NCBI GenBank assembly: GCA_024760505.1
Contig: CP058931.1
Span: 558,001 to 622,000 of the forward strand
Origin: Nitrospira sp.
Lineage (GTDB): Bacteria; Nitrospirota; Nitrospiria; Nitrospirales; UBA8639
DNA length: 64,000 bases
Direction: 5' to 3'
The notes beneath the pieces were generated by a model, which had not been told where the DNA came from, did not search any database, and worked only from the letters and a program-made list of their open reading frames with translations. Position numbers and translations under genes: made by a program. Positions 25,728-35,613 of the stretch are shown one piece after another; within the stretch, counting starts at the first letter, position 1, and every line of letters begins with the position of its first letter.

Positions 25728-25913
25728 CTAATGGTAGTCAATTAAATCCACATCATCCGCCTGACCATTTTCAGACTGGAAAATGATTCGCCAGTTTCCT
25801 GAAACCCATACAGCCAAAAAACCCGCCAAATCGCCTTTAGGAGTTGGAAGAGCCCGGTGTCTGGGTAAGGATTTTGGCCGGAATGAGCCGTCAGGGGGAT
25901 TCGTAGACCTCAT
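25728..25913 (-). pseudogene. higB: 5'-truncated HigB toxin
   Basis: The last about 40 codons match the HigB C-terminus (KGDLAGF.AVWVSGNWRIIF and DVDLIDYH), but the N-terminal about half of the usual 90-residue toxin is missing. The break coincides with the edge of the 119-bp repeat at about 25890. The only available ATG lies inside the regulator gene in another frame. A product lacking the N-terminal half is unlikely to be an active RNase, so the module is probably a relic. Confidence 0.82.
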
Positions 25914-26009
25914 CCCGCAAGTGGTCGACCTGAATGTTATGACGTTTGATTTTTTTGATGAGGCCCTGCCGGCTTAAGCCCAACCGTTTGGCCGTTTGGA
26001 CCTGATTGA
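25891..26009. repeat. 119-bp direct repeat, copy B
   Basis: The 3' end of the regulator gene (codons for the Fis-type HTH and stop). Seven mismatches to copy A at 25285-25403, same orientation and exactly the same length. Confidence 0.92.
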
Positions 26010-27513
26010 ACCGGCAGGCCAACAAGGTCTCCTTGATCATGCGTTGCTCCAATTCATCGACGGCTTGATGAAGACTCCGGCCTTTCGAATCTATGTCGCC
26101 TCCGGTCGTTTGAACAGGGCATCGGATGCCTTCTTCGAGCGCATCCTCGTGTATCGTCGTTCCACGGACCATGACCATTAACCGTTTGATTTCATTTTCT
26201 AACTGCCGGATATTTCCCGGCCAGGAATATTCCATGAACCGCTGCATGGCCTTGGCGGACAGTTTTTTCCTGGGTCGATCCATCTGCGAGCTGTAGAGGT
26301 CCAGAAAATAATTGACGAGCAGAGGGATATCTGCGGGAATCTCCCGTAAGGCCGGCGTATGCACATGCACGACTTTGAGACGGTAATAGAGATCGTCTCG
26401 AAACGTGCCGGCTTTAATAGCGGCTTCTAAGTTTTTATTGGTGGCCGCAATGATCCGGATATCGAGGGGAACCGCCTCTCGCTTTCCCACCGGCTCGACG
26501 GCCCGCTCCTGCAGCACCCGTAATACTTTGGCCTGCGCGCTTACGCCCAGATCTCCAATTTCATCCAGAAACAACGTGCCCTTGTTGGCCTGTTCAAATT
26601 TGCCTATTCTGGCCTCCACATCGGTCGCCGTGCCTTTGCTGATACCGAATAATTCACTTTCGATCAACGTTTCGGGGAGCGCGGCACAATTGATCGCGAC
26701 AAACGGTTGACGGGCTCGAGGGCTATTGTAATGAATGGCTTTGGCCACCAATTCCTTTCCGGTTCCGTTTTCTCCGGTAATAAGCACATCCACGGAACTA
26801 TCCCTGACCTGATCGATGATTCTGATCAGTCGCTGCATGGGCAGGCTGTTACCCATCAGCTTTTTCGTGGAGTACTGTCCTTCGACCTCTTTCCACAAAT
26901 GCGCGTTTTCCTGTTGCAACCGTTCGCGTTCCCGCCGCAATTGCTCCATGACATGGAATTTCTGAAGAGGGATGGCGATGCGATCAACCAACGCCTGAGC
27001 CACCATTTCATCTTGGGCCGTAAAGTCCTTGCCTTTTTTATTCACGGCTTCAAAGACCCCGATGATGTCGCCGGTTCTGTCCCGAACCGGCAGCGCCAAC
27101 AGGGTCTGCGTTTGCCGCTTCATTTGCGCGTCGATGCCGGAAAAAAATCTTGAGTCCGATTGCACATCTTTGACATTTATCAACTCTCCGGACGCGACAC
27201 AGGCGCCCGCAATTCCTAAGCGAGCATCCAGGCGCAGTAGCCGTCCACTCACAGGGAGAGGGAACCACAGCTCACATTCCTTTCGATCCAGCAGAAACAC
27301 ACTGATCCCCTCCGCCTGAAGTAACCGGCGTGATTCTTTTTCAATGAGTTGTAACAAGGTTTGTAGTTCCTGCTCCTGGTTGATCTGAAGCAGAAATGTT
27401 TCAGGGAGGTCTATGCTCTTGTGAGAGATTTCCTGTTTTCCGGATCGACTCGCCATGGCGGTGTTCCTGAAAATTCCGTTGAGCCCACACCGCAGGACAG
27501 CAGGGAGCATCAA
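25891..27513 (-). CDS. GAF-AAA+-Fis transcriptional regulator with defective GAFTGA loop
   Basis: NtrC-family architecture: an N-terminal GAF domain (about residues 45-190), a short coiled linker (QLRRERERLQQENAHL), an AAA+ domain with Walker A GENGTGKE (247-254) and Walker B LFLDEIGD (314-321), and a C-terminal Fis HTH (about 505-530). The loop that should read GAFTGA and contact sigma-54 is GTATDV at 294-299. Without the Phe-Thr contact, sigma-54 activation is doubtful. The start is ambiguous between 27513 and the ATG at 27456. It heads a minus-strand run of signalling genes. Confidence 0.88.
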   Translation of the reverse strand: MMLPAVLRCGLNGIFRNTAMASRSGKQEISHKSIDLPETFLLQINQEQELQTLLQLIEKESRRLLQAEGISVFLLDRKECELWFPLPVSGRLLRLDARLGIAGACVASGELINVKDVQSDSRFFSGIDAQMKRQTQTLLALPVRDRTGDIIGVFEAVNKKGKDFTAQDEMVAQALVDRIAIPLQKFHVMEQLRRERERLQQENAHLWKEVEGQYSTKKLMGNSLPMQRLIRIIDQVRDSSVDVLITGENGTGKELVAKAIHYNSPRARQPFVAINCAALPETLIESELFGISKGTATDVEARIGKFEQANKGTLFLDEIGDLGVSAQAKVLRVLQERAVEPVGKREAVPLDIRIIAATNKNLEAAIKAGTFRDDLYYRLKVVHVHTPALREIPADIPLLVNYFLDLYSSQMDRPRKKLSAKAMQRFMEYSWPGNIRQLENEIKRLMVMVRGTTIHEDALEEGIRCPVQTTGGDIDSKGRSLHQAVDELEQRMIKETLLACRFNQVQTAKRLGLSRQGLIKKIKRHNIQVDHLRDEVYESP

Positions 27514-27627
27514 CTGTACACATTATGACCAGGTGTCATTAGAGAAGGCAACTACCCGACCAGCCCCCCTTTCTCCATTCACCTGAGGAGGCTATTCGCT
27601 TACAACCCAAAATACCAGGCCCATGAA

Positions 27628-29598
27628 CTATCCTCTGGCTTGTTCGATGGGAGTCGCCGAACGAGTTTCCGGACTGCCCGTCTTCGTGAACAGCCGGTAA
27701 ACGGAAATGCGGTTGGCTTTTCCTCTTAGCGTGAGCACGCCGACTTCTTTGAGTCTCCACGGATGGTCCCCGAGGTAGAGTTTGGTCGTCTCTCCAATGA
27801 GGATCCGGCAGACCTCATCTTTGGACCAGGTCTCCAACGAGTCTTTTTGAAAACTTTCCAACCGAGAGGCAATGTTCACGGAGTCTCCAATGGTCGTAAA
27901 TTTCACCCGTTGTTCACTGCCCAGACTTCCAACGACCACCGGCCCCGTTTGCATGCCTATCCGCATTCGCACCTCGGGCAACCCCTCCTGCTGCCATTGA
28001 GTATTGAGATGTCGCATTTCCTGTTCCAGAGCCACGGCACAACTGACTGCATTGTTGACATCCTGCCGCTTGTCGGCTTCCGTTTGTTCCAGACGAAAGA
28101 CCCCGAAATCCGCTTTGATCATATCTCCATGATAATCATCAACCATCCCACCATGGTTGGTGATGATTTTTACCATTCGTTCCATATACGTGTTGAGCCA
28201 GTCCAGTACCGTGTCGGGTTCCATGTTTTCTGCCACAGTCGTGAACCCTTCAAGATCCGTAAACAACGTCGTCACCATCAATTTTTGTGGGCGTAACCGG
28301 CCCTTTTCCAAAAATTGTTCCCGCTTCTCCCAAACAGCCTGAGCCACCTCTGAAGAGACATGCCGGGAAAAAAGCGACATCAGGAGCGCCCGGTCCTGCT
28401 TTTCCCGGTTCGAAAGCCAGGCTGTCACCACCATGGCATTGACGACCAATCCAATGACCGCCGGGATAAACGGGATCCACGCCCCATACATCATTCCGCT
28501 CACCACCACTCCGCTTAGCAGCAACATCCCCATGAGCACAGCCAGAGAGAAACGCCAGGCACCCCGAACCCACACGCCGATGAATCCGCCCCCAAGCACC
28601 CATAGCCCGATCCAGGCTGCTTCCAGGGAATCTGGAAATGTCGCAATGGGGGCCTGGCCCTCTCCCTTCGCTAAGCGGAGCAGTTGGTGCACCATATATC
28701 CATGCAGTTCAAGTCCGGGAATTGGGGGACACACCGTGAGTGTTTCGCATTGTGAGGTATAAAAATAATCTTTCACGCCTTGGGCGATCACCCCGACAAG
28801 CACGATGTGGTCTTGAAGCAGCTCCGGATTAAACTTTCCTTCCAGTATGTCTCCAAAGGAAATGGTCGGAAAGACGTTCTTCCCCCGTTCAAGAGCCAAC
28901 AGATATTGATACCCCTGGGCATCGGCTTCCACATAGCCCCCATCGTGCGCTTCGAAAGGGCGAATGACCGTTTTCCCAAGTTGCAACCAATCAGAATTTT
29001 CAACGGCCGGCTTGGGGACGATTTTCTCCTGCTGTAAATATTGGAGGGCCAGCAGTAAAGAAAATGACCGATAGAAATTGGTCCCATCATCCAGGAATAA
29101 GAGACCCCGTCGAACAATGCCTCCGGAATCGACTATCACATCGTTAAACCCGAGACGATCCGTGCCTTGCAACATGGCCGGACCGGGAATACCCCCCTTC
29201 TCAATTTTTCCGAATTTCATGACCATCAGAATTTCCGGATGCGCCTCAAGTACCCGGTCCAATTCCTGCCGACCGGGCGGCACTTCCAAATCCCGATAAA
29301 TATCCACTCCGATCGCTCGAGGGTGAAATGCCGTCATGACGTCCAGGGCTCGGGCAAGGACTTCATCCGTTACCGGCCAATGCCCTAATGTTCGAATATC
29401 CTGGTCCGTAATCGACACCAGCGTAATCGGGGGGGTCGGCCGTGTGTTGGTCGGACGAAAACGCATTGACCAATCGTAGGCATCCAGTTCCGCGCTTTCC
29501 AGAAATCCTTCCCACCGAAGCCCCAGAACACCCAGAAAAACCAGGAGGGTTATGACCCCGATTTGAAAGGCGGAAGAACGAAGAGGTGAATGGCCCAC
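27628..29598 (-). CDS. CHASE2-domain class III nucleotide cyclase
   Basis: A membrane sensor cyclase of 656 residues: an N-terminal membrane helix, an extracytoplasmic CHASE2 domain (about 30-320), three membrane helices (about 326-396) and a C-terminal class III cyclase domain (from about 440). Metal-binding aspartates D448 (LFTDLEGF) and D492 (YHGDMIK) and transition-state residues N575 and R579 (GDSVNIASR) are present, so activity is expected. It should make cAMP or cGMP in response to an envelope signal. The Crp-family protein and class II phosphodiesterase nearby favour a local cyclic-nucleotide circuit. Confidence 0.9.
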   Translation of the reverse strand: MGHSPLRSSAFQIGVITLLVFLGVLGLRWEGFLESAELDAYDWSMRFRPTNTRPTPPITLVSITDQDIRTLGHWPVTDEVLARALDVMTAFHPRAIGVDIYRDLEVPPGRQELDRVLEAHPEILMVMKFGKIEKGGIPGPAMLQGTDRLGFNDVIVDSGGIVRRGLLFLDDGTNFYRSFSLLLALQYLQQEKIVPKPAVENSDWLQLGKTVIRPFEAHDGGYVEADAQGYQYLLALERGKNVFPTISFGDILEGKFNPELLQDHIVLVGVIAQGVKDYFYTSQCETLTVCPPIPGLELHGYMVHQLLRLAKGEGQAPIATFPDSLEAAWIGLWVLGGGFIGVWVRGAWRFSLAVLMGMLLLSGVVVSGMMYGAWIPFIPAVIGLVVNAMVVTAWLSNREKQDRALLMSLFSRHVSSEVAQAVWEKREQFLEKGRLRPQKLMVTTLFTDLEGFTTVAENMEPDTVLDWLNTYMERMVKIITNHGGMVDDYHGDMIKADFGVFRLEQTEADKRQDVNNAVSCAVALEQEMRHLNTQWQQEGLPEVRMRIGMQTGPVVVGSLGSEQRVKFTTIGDSVNIASRLESFQKDSLETWSKDEVCRILIGETTKLYLGDHPWRLKEVGVLTLRGKANRISVYRLFTKTGSPETRSATPIEQARG

Positions 29599-29757
29599 AG
29601 AGATCCCCTTAACAGCTCAAGCACGATATGAATGAACCGGAAAACGGGAAGATATCTGCTATGATTTGTTGGTCACCACAAGCGAGTAGAGGTTTTTGGA
29701 TGGGACAATGAACGGGGAAGAACATTGTTCACGCCTCGTATCCGTATTTCAAAAGGT

Positions 29758-31038
29758 TTAAGAAGACACGTGATCCGAAGAAAACGTGGTCGGCACTTCC
29801 ATGGGCAAATGAATGTGAAAAACGGTGCCTCTATCCACTTCACTCTCGACACCGATGACTCCCGAATGCGCTTCGATGACATCCTTGACAATTTTTGTTC
29901 CCAACCCGGTTCCACCCTGCTTCCGGCTTATCGCCCTGGCCGTGAATAACGTATCTCGAATTTCGGCGGGCATGCCACGCCCGGTGTCAATCACGGACAC
30001 GTGAACCGTCTTTCCCATAGCTTCCATTTGTCCCTTTATCGTGATAGACCCGCCCCTGGGAACCTCGGAAATGGCGTTATTGACAAGGTTATAAAAGGCA
30101 TTGAACAGCCGGGATTCATCGGCTTGTATCACCGGTAATTCCAGAATTCCTTCATGAACCAGGGTAATTCCTTTTTCTTGAGCCGCCAGCTTCAAGGTAT
30201 CAAACACCGAAGCGACAACATGGTGAAGTTTACAAGAGGCAAAACGTGGGGGGCTCGTCAAACCCTTCACGCAATCGGCAATTTCTTTTACACGCTCTTG
30301 AATCCGTTTGGCATTATTGGCCACCATCTCAATGACTTCCAGGCATAATTCATGGCTCGCCCGGCCTTTGTCAGGATCAAACCTTGGAAGATCGGCGAAG
30401 ACGTCATTCATCTCATCTCTCAGGAGAGACGTCCCACACAGGACCGGCATCAGCATATTTTTCACGTCATGCCCAATGTCTCCCAGGATTCGGGCCACCT
30501 CCGCTAATTTGGCTTCCTGAAATAACCGCGCCTGCTCGATGGCCAGTGCCGTGAAAGCCCCGATGATCATTAAGATGGCCACGTCATCCTGATTTAACCT
30601 GTCCTCCCGCTTGTTCATCACCTCCAGGACACCAATGGGATGTCCTTCCCATCGGTTCAGGGGAATGGCAATCAGGTCCCTGGTGTGAAATCCGCTGAGT
30701 TGATCGATTTTCTCAAGATGACGCTGATCCTCCTTCACATCTTTTATCACCACAGGTTCTCCTGTGGCGAAAACCGATCCCGCAATGCCTTGCGTCCATG
30801 GAAATGCCGTTCCGGGTTTGAGTGGCTGGTCACCAATTGAATGGTAAAACACCAATTCCTTCGTTTCCGGATTGGCCAACAACACGGAACCGGCTCGGCA
30901 GTTCACAACCTCCAAGGCTATCTTTAATCCCTGTTCCACCACATCTTCCACGCTGAGATGCTGAAAAAGCGCCTGGCTGATTTTCCGGGCGGCTTCCAGT
31001 TCCCGCTCTTTGCGATCCAATTGGTTTGAGGAATTCAC
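29758..31038 (-). CDS. Soluble GAF histidine kinase, paralogue 1
   Basis: A 426-residue cytoplasmic kinase: N-terminal coiled segment, GAF domain (about 28-170), H-box with His190 (DIGHDVKNMLMPV), and HATPase domain with NAISEVP, DTGRGMP and GTGLGTKIVKDV. No membrane segment or receiver domain. The H-box HDVKN differs from the usual HELRTP and is shared with the paralogue at 34270-35613. Its GAF ligand and response regulator are unknown; no receiver-domain gene is in the window. It alternates with CHASE2 cyclase genes on the same strand. Confidence 0.88.
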   Translation of the reverse strand: MNSSNQLDRKERELEAARKISQALFQHLSVEDVVEQGLKIALEVVNCRAGSVLLANPETKELVFYHSIGDQPLKPGTAFPWTQGIAGSVFATGEPVVIKDVKEDQRHLEKIDQLSGFHTRDLIAIPLNRWEGHPIGVLEVMNKREDRLNQDDVAILMIIGAFTALAIEQARLFQEAKLAEVARILGDIGHDVKNMLMPVLCGTSLLRDEMNDVFADLPRFDPDKGRASHELCLEVIEMVANNAKRIQERVKEIADCVKGLTSPPRFASCKLHHVVASVFDTLKLAAQEKGITLVHEGILELPVIQADESRLFNAFYNLVNNAISEVPRGGSITIKGQMEAMGKTVHVSVIDTGRGMPAEIRDTLFTARAISRKQGGTGLGTKIVKDVIEAHSGVIGVESEVDRGTVFHIHLPMEVPTTFSSDHVSS

Positions 31039-31725
31039 ATCCGGCTCCGCGATGATGTCAAGGGTGACCCAATTTTCACCATAGCCGATTCACTTTTGGA
31101 GAGTTATTCGAAAAGGGTAGCAAAATTTGAATAAAAAAGCTTATTGGGCCTTAAAGGGATTACACAAGAGGACGCGGTGTGTACCTGGTGTCATTCGAAC
31201 CTTTCCGGACTGGCTCCTGCGCTCGCGGAGTCCGAATGAATAAGACTAAAGAAGGCAGGCTCTCGTCGTTGCCACTATAAAAAGGGCTCTTCAGAGTTTA
31301 GCGTGGGTCATCTATCTGCCCAAGCTTGAGACCATGTCCCTAAAAGTTCAAGCGCCCACACATCCCTCCCCTTTGTAAGGGGAGGTGTAGGTGGGGTAGA
31401 GATTCAGCTTTGTGCTCTTGGAATTGCGCCAACCGTCCTCGCAGCAAGTTAGCAACCGGCATTTCTACCTCCCCTCGCTATTGCCTGAAATGTCCCGCAG
31501 GGGGCGACCGTTGCTTACAAAGAAGGGAGCTCAACTCGCAGATCCATGTTGTCCGCACCACCCACACACACTAAACACGGAAGAACCATAAAAAGATTGG
31601 TGCTGGATCGGTTTGCGTCTCCATAGGATCCCGGGTGACGTCAATCCTACCGATTTGGCGCAAGAGCCTGAATAAGAGAGTATTGCCATGCTTCGTACAA
31701 TTCAGCGTACACAAGAATACAGACA
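31039..31725. other. Intergenic region between kinase 1 and the second cyclase
   Basis: About 690 bp without a convincing gene. It holds hairpins: CGGACT...AGTCCG with an inner CTCC/GGAG at 31206-31234, and CCTCCCCT/AGGGGAGG near 31365-31385, probably degenerate dispersed repeats. The control region of kinase 1 is expected at the left edge. Confidence 0.45.
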
Positions 31726-34086
31726 TCAGATGCCATGTTTTTCAAATGAATTTCTGGACCCAGGGAAACGATTTGATCTGGAAGAGTCATGATCGTTGGC
31801 ATGAAGCACATCCGAGAATAGGTCAGGGCTATAGTTCTCGAGTGTCACCACTTTATCCCATGGTTCCGGAGGTGGATTTTTGCTGTACTGTTCACAGAGT
31901 TGAAGATAAAATTCCGAAGGTCCATCTCCCTCGACATGGTCAAGACACTGAGAAAACAATTCTCGTGCGACATTCCAATCCTGCATTCTAAATGCCCCGA
32001 GACCTTTGGCAAAGATTCGACTCACTAGCATTCGATTTTGGTCAGCCTCCTCCAGGCGACTGATGAGTTCGTGGATGACAAACGCCGGCTCATGGCCCTT
32101 CAGCTTAAATTGTCCAAGCCCTCTCAAGAGAAAGGGTGCTTCAAGTCCATGGACGACATCGCCCGTCACGGCAATTGTCGTTCCCATATACTTATTCAAC
32201 CCTTCCACCCGGAAAGCCATATTCACGACCTCTCCGGCCGGACGGTACTCAGCATGATCGACCGCCCTCTCCGTCCCGATGGTAAACTGCCCGCAATGCA
32301 ACCCGATCCTTGTGGGAAGACTGTATGGCCCTACCTCTTGGTTAAACCGATCAATCGATTTCGCAATATCCAAGGCTGCGAAGCACGCTTGTTTTCTCAG
32401 CCCCAGCTGATCCTGAGTGGCTTTCCAGATCGCAAGAATCGAGTTTCCCTTCAGATCGACGATGAGCCCACCATGGTAGCGGACAGGCGTAAAGAGCGCG
32501 TTATAGTATTTCCCGAGCAACACGCGCAGCTCCTGGGAGTTCAGTTTTTCCGATAGGGTCGTATAATTCGTAGCATCGGTAAACAGACAGGTTCCATAGA
32601 CGACTTGAGGGCCACCCTTGAGAAAGGCGAGGTCCCGGGACAGCGCATCCACCACATCATTGGGCAGATAGTCCCCAAAAACCTTGCGCATATTCCTGCG
32701 CTCCTTATTGGTCTGGTAATAGTTCCAACAGACCGCACTCCCGAACGCCAATGGACCCTGCACGAACAACGGAATTACGAGGGGAGACCACGTAAAGGCG
32801 TTCTCAAATGCATAGGCGGCTCCCCCGAGATACAAGAGACTTAAGCCAAGGACTGCGACGGCGGCCATTGCCGTTGAAACCATCCGGCAAACGACCCCCA
32901 CAAGCAGGCCCCAAGACAGAAGAAACAACACCTTGGCACGCAGGCTCATGGGGTTAACGGAAGAGTCCTCCAGCATGTTGGCAAGAGCGGTGGCGGCTAT
33001 TTCCACGCCGCCAATACAGACCCCATTCTCCTGGAAAAACACCGTGTAAAAACGATCCTTTCCTTTCCCCGGCACAATGTCGGAATGTCCCACAAGGACG
33101 ACTTTGTCTTTCAGATCCATTCGAGCACCCCTGGGAGCATCGGGCCGGGAATCCAGGACCTGATCATACGGAAATGTGGGAATGGTCCGCGGAGGTCCAT
33201 AGAAGTTGAGATAACGGCTGTGCACCCTTCCGTAAACCTTGATCAGCACCTTAAGCTGCTTGGAGTTCTTCGCATTGGTTGGGCGGGATCCCGCATGCCT
33301 GAGGGCCTTGAGCATATCTTCCGTCAGACGCGGATCGCTCTGAAAGAGTTCTCTGATAGTCCGCACCAACTTCACCAGTCCTTTGCTTCTTCGTGCCGAC
33401 TCAAAATCCTTGGGAAGTTGGCCGGTTACATTGGGGCGGACCTGCTCAAGGAGTTCAATAAACTCTTGATAGACGGGTGAAAAAAACAATTGGAGTGCCA
33501 GAATGGGAAAGATTGGCGCTTCGCCCGCTCCTTGTGGAAACATCCAATCCTGGTACACCTTAGCCGGGATTTTTGAAAGCACAAACGGCCCGGTTCCGGC
33601 GGCCGCTTCCTTAAAGGCTGCAAATGGTTTGGAGATTTTCACGATGCTATCGGCGTCAGCCCGGGTCTGTGCCATCATACCCATGGGAACGTCTCTGGCG
33701 ATCAACGTATCCGCCAACACGACATTCCCGGCTCGTTGAATAGCTTTTTCAAAATATCCATCCTCCGCCGGCGATCGGACTTCCAGAAAATTCCCGTCAA
33801 AGATTATGACCCTGACTCCGGCTTGCACCAGCCGCTCCGTTAGCCGCGCATACAGAGTGCGAGGCCATTCATCGGGATTGTCTGGGAAATTAAAGTGCGG
33901 TGAAGAATTATGATCAATACGAATGACCACGACGTCAGTCGGTGGCGGCCTGACACCCCGCAATTGGAACAAGAGTCCTAATCCCACACCTTCTTCAATA
34001 CTGCCAGAAAGCGGGACAACACTGAGGACAACTCCAACGATACCAATGAGCAGACCAAACAAACCGGCCTTAATGAGTTTGGCCAC
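31726..34086 (-). CDS. CHASE2-domain cyclase-like protein with an altered metal site
   Basis: A 786-residue membrane protein: one N-terminal helix, a large CHASE2 sensor domain (about 25-370), three helices (about 385-450), a class III cyclase domain (about 495-640) and a C-terminal extension of about 130 residues. The first metal Asp is kept (D504 in LFTDATNY), but the second is Asn548 (DLKGNSI in place of the GD motif). N622 and R626 are retained. With one metal ligand lost it may be inactive and act as a sensor or a partner of the first cyclase (inference). Confidence 0.86.
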   Translation of the reverse strand: MAKLIKAGLFGLLIGIVGVVLSVVPLSGSIEEGVGLGLLFQLRGVRPPPTDVVVIRIDHNSSPHFNFPDNPDEWPRTLYARLTERLVQAGVRVIIFDGNFLEVRSPAEDGYFEKAIQRAGNVVLADTLIARDVPMGMMAQTRADADSIVKISKPFAAFKEAAAGTGPFVLSKIPAKVYQDWMFPQGAGEAPIFPILALQLFFSPVYQEFIELLEQVRPNVTGQLPKDFESARRSKGLVKLVRTIRELFQSDPRLTEDMLKALRHAGSRPTNAKNSKQLKVLIKVYGRVHSRYLNFYGPPRTIPTFPYDQVLDSRPDAPRGARMDLKDKVVLVGHSDIVPGKGKDRFYTVFFQENGVCIGGVEIAATALANMLEDSSVNPMSLRAKVLFLLSWGLLVGVVCRMVSTAMAAVAVLGLSLLYLGGAAYAFENAFTWSPLVIPLFVQGPLAFGSAVCWNYYQTNKERRNMRKVFGDYLPNDVVDALSRDLAFLKGGPQVVYGTCLFTDATNYTTLSEKLNSQELRVLLGKYYNALFTPVRYHGGLIVDLKGNSILAIWKATQDQLGLRKQACFAALDIAKSIDRFNQEVGPYSLPTRIGLHCGQFTIGTERAVDHAEYRPAGEVVNMAFRVEGLNKYMGTTIAVTGDVVHGLEAPFLLRGLGQFKLKGHEPAFVIHELISRLEEADQNRMLVSRIFAKGLGAFRMQDWNVARELFSQCLDHVEGDGPSEFYLQLCEQYSKNPPPEPWDKVVTLENYSPDLFSDVLHANDHDSSRSNRFPGSRNSFEKHGI

Positions 34087-34269
34087 GAATGCCTCTCATC
34101 TGATTCCGGGAATCTCATTCCTGAAGAAACCACCAGAACCGTCAGTACCCACTGCTCCATGTGGGCATTTCCAAACGACCTATCCCATCAGCTTCATTCT
34201 CGTCGGCCGCTGAGAAGCACGCACCAATCAGCCCTCCTCACAATAGAAGACCAGCCGTCGGGACAATTT

Positions 34270-35613
34270 TCACAATCTCGGTGGAGGAGGGTGCACAGGA
34301 AGATGCAGATAAAACGTTGTACCCACACCCAGCTCACTTTCTACGTCAATGCGTCCTCCATGGGCATCCACCACATCTTTGACAATTTTGGTCCCCAGCC
34401 CCGTCCCTTCCTGCTTGGTGGTGATGGCCTCGGAGTGAAAAAGGCGATCCCGCACTTCGGGACACATGCCCCGACCATTGTCCGAAACAGTGATGAGAAT
34501 CCCCTCTCCCGGATTGTCCTCCTCTCCAGAAACCGAGATCAGGCCTCCTCCGGGAATCTCAGGAATGGCATTGCTGATGAGGTTGTAAAAAGCGGTAAAG
34601 AGACGGTGTTCATCCGCTTCAATGACAGGGAGTGTGTCCAGAGCGTCGGTTTCAAGTATAACCGCGTGCTCCGCCGCATAGGGTTTAAGGGTTGCGAACA
34701 CGGCCCTCACCACAGTCGATATCTGGCAGGGGGCAAAATGGGGAGGACTCGTGACACCTTTGACCGCATCGGCAATTTCCCGCACACGCCGTTGTATCCG
34801 CCTGGCATTGTTCACAATCATCCTGGTGAGTTCCTGACAGTTGGCATAACTGGTCTCAGCCCCTTTCATCTTCACGTCGATCCAATGAGGAAATTGCTCG
34901 TCCAATTCATCCTCCAATAATTGGGCTCCTGATAACACCGGCATCAACATATTCTTAATGTCATGACTGACATCACCCAACATTCGCACAATGACGGCGA
35001 GCTTCGCTTCCCGATATAGACGGGATTGCTCAATCGAGTTAGCGGCAAAGGCGGACACAATTGTCAGGATGGCCACGTCTTCTTCATCAAGAAGCGATTC
35101 GCGTTTGTTCAGGACTTCCAATACACCGATAGGCTTTCCTTCCCACCGTTTTAAGGGCAGAGCGATCATATCCCTGGTCACGTGCTCGGTCAGCACATCA
35201 ATCCCTGGATAATGACGCCGATCCCGTTTGGCATCCTGAATCACGATCGGCTTTCCTGAATGAAACACGGCGCCGGCAATCCCCTTGTCCCATGGAATCG
35301 CTGTGCCGGCCTCTACCGGGCTGGCTCCAATGGAATGACGGAACACGAGCTCCTCGGAATCCTGACTCGCGAGAAGAATGGATCCGCTCTCCGCTCCAAC
35401 AACCTCCAGCGCAGTAGTAAGTGTTTTTTTAACCAACTCATCGGTGTGGAGATTCTGGAAAAGCACTTCCGTCATGCGGCAGGCCGCTTCCAACTCCCGG
35501 TTGCGCTGTATCAATCGTCGGTCTTCTATCCGGCGAGGCTCTTTCCGGCGTTCCGTAACAGACATCTGAAACGAGGAGGATTTGCATTCCAATTCCACAG
35601 ATATATCTCCCAT
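34270..35613 (-). CDS. Soluble GAF histidine kinase, paralogue 2
   Basis: A 447-residue cytoplasmic kinase paralogous to that at 29758-31038: basic N-terminal extension (ERRKEPRRIEDRR), GAF domain (about 45-200), H-box His217 (DVSHDIKNMLMPV) and HATPase domain (NAIPEIP, DNGRGMCPEVRDRLF, GTGLGTKIVKDVVDAHGG). It ends in a Pro-rich tail. The third copy starts beyond the window end (63730-64000). No dedicated response regulator is seen. Confidence 0.88.
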   Translation of the reverse strand: MGDISVELECKSSSFQMSVTERRKEPRRIEDRRLIQRNRELEAACRMTEVLFQNLHTDELVKKTLTTALEVVGAESGSILLASQDSEELVFRHSIGASPVEAGTAIPWDKGIAGAVFHSGKPIVIQDAKRDRRHYPGIDVLTEHVTRDMIALPLKRWEGKPIGVLEVLNKRESLLDEEDVAILTIVSAFAANSIEQSRLYREAKLAVIVRMLGDVSHDIKNMLMPVLSGAQLLEDELDEQFPHWIDVKMKGAETSYANCQELTRMIVNNARRIQRRVREIADAVKGVTSPPHFAPCQISTVVRAVFATLKPYAAEHAVILETDALDTLPVIEADEHRLFTAFYNLISNAIPEIPGGGLISVSGEEDNPGEGILITVSDNGRGMCPEVRDRLFHSEAITTKQEGTGLGTKIVKDVVDAHGGRIDVESELGVGTTFYLHLPVHPPPPRL

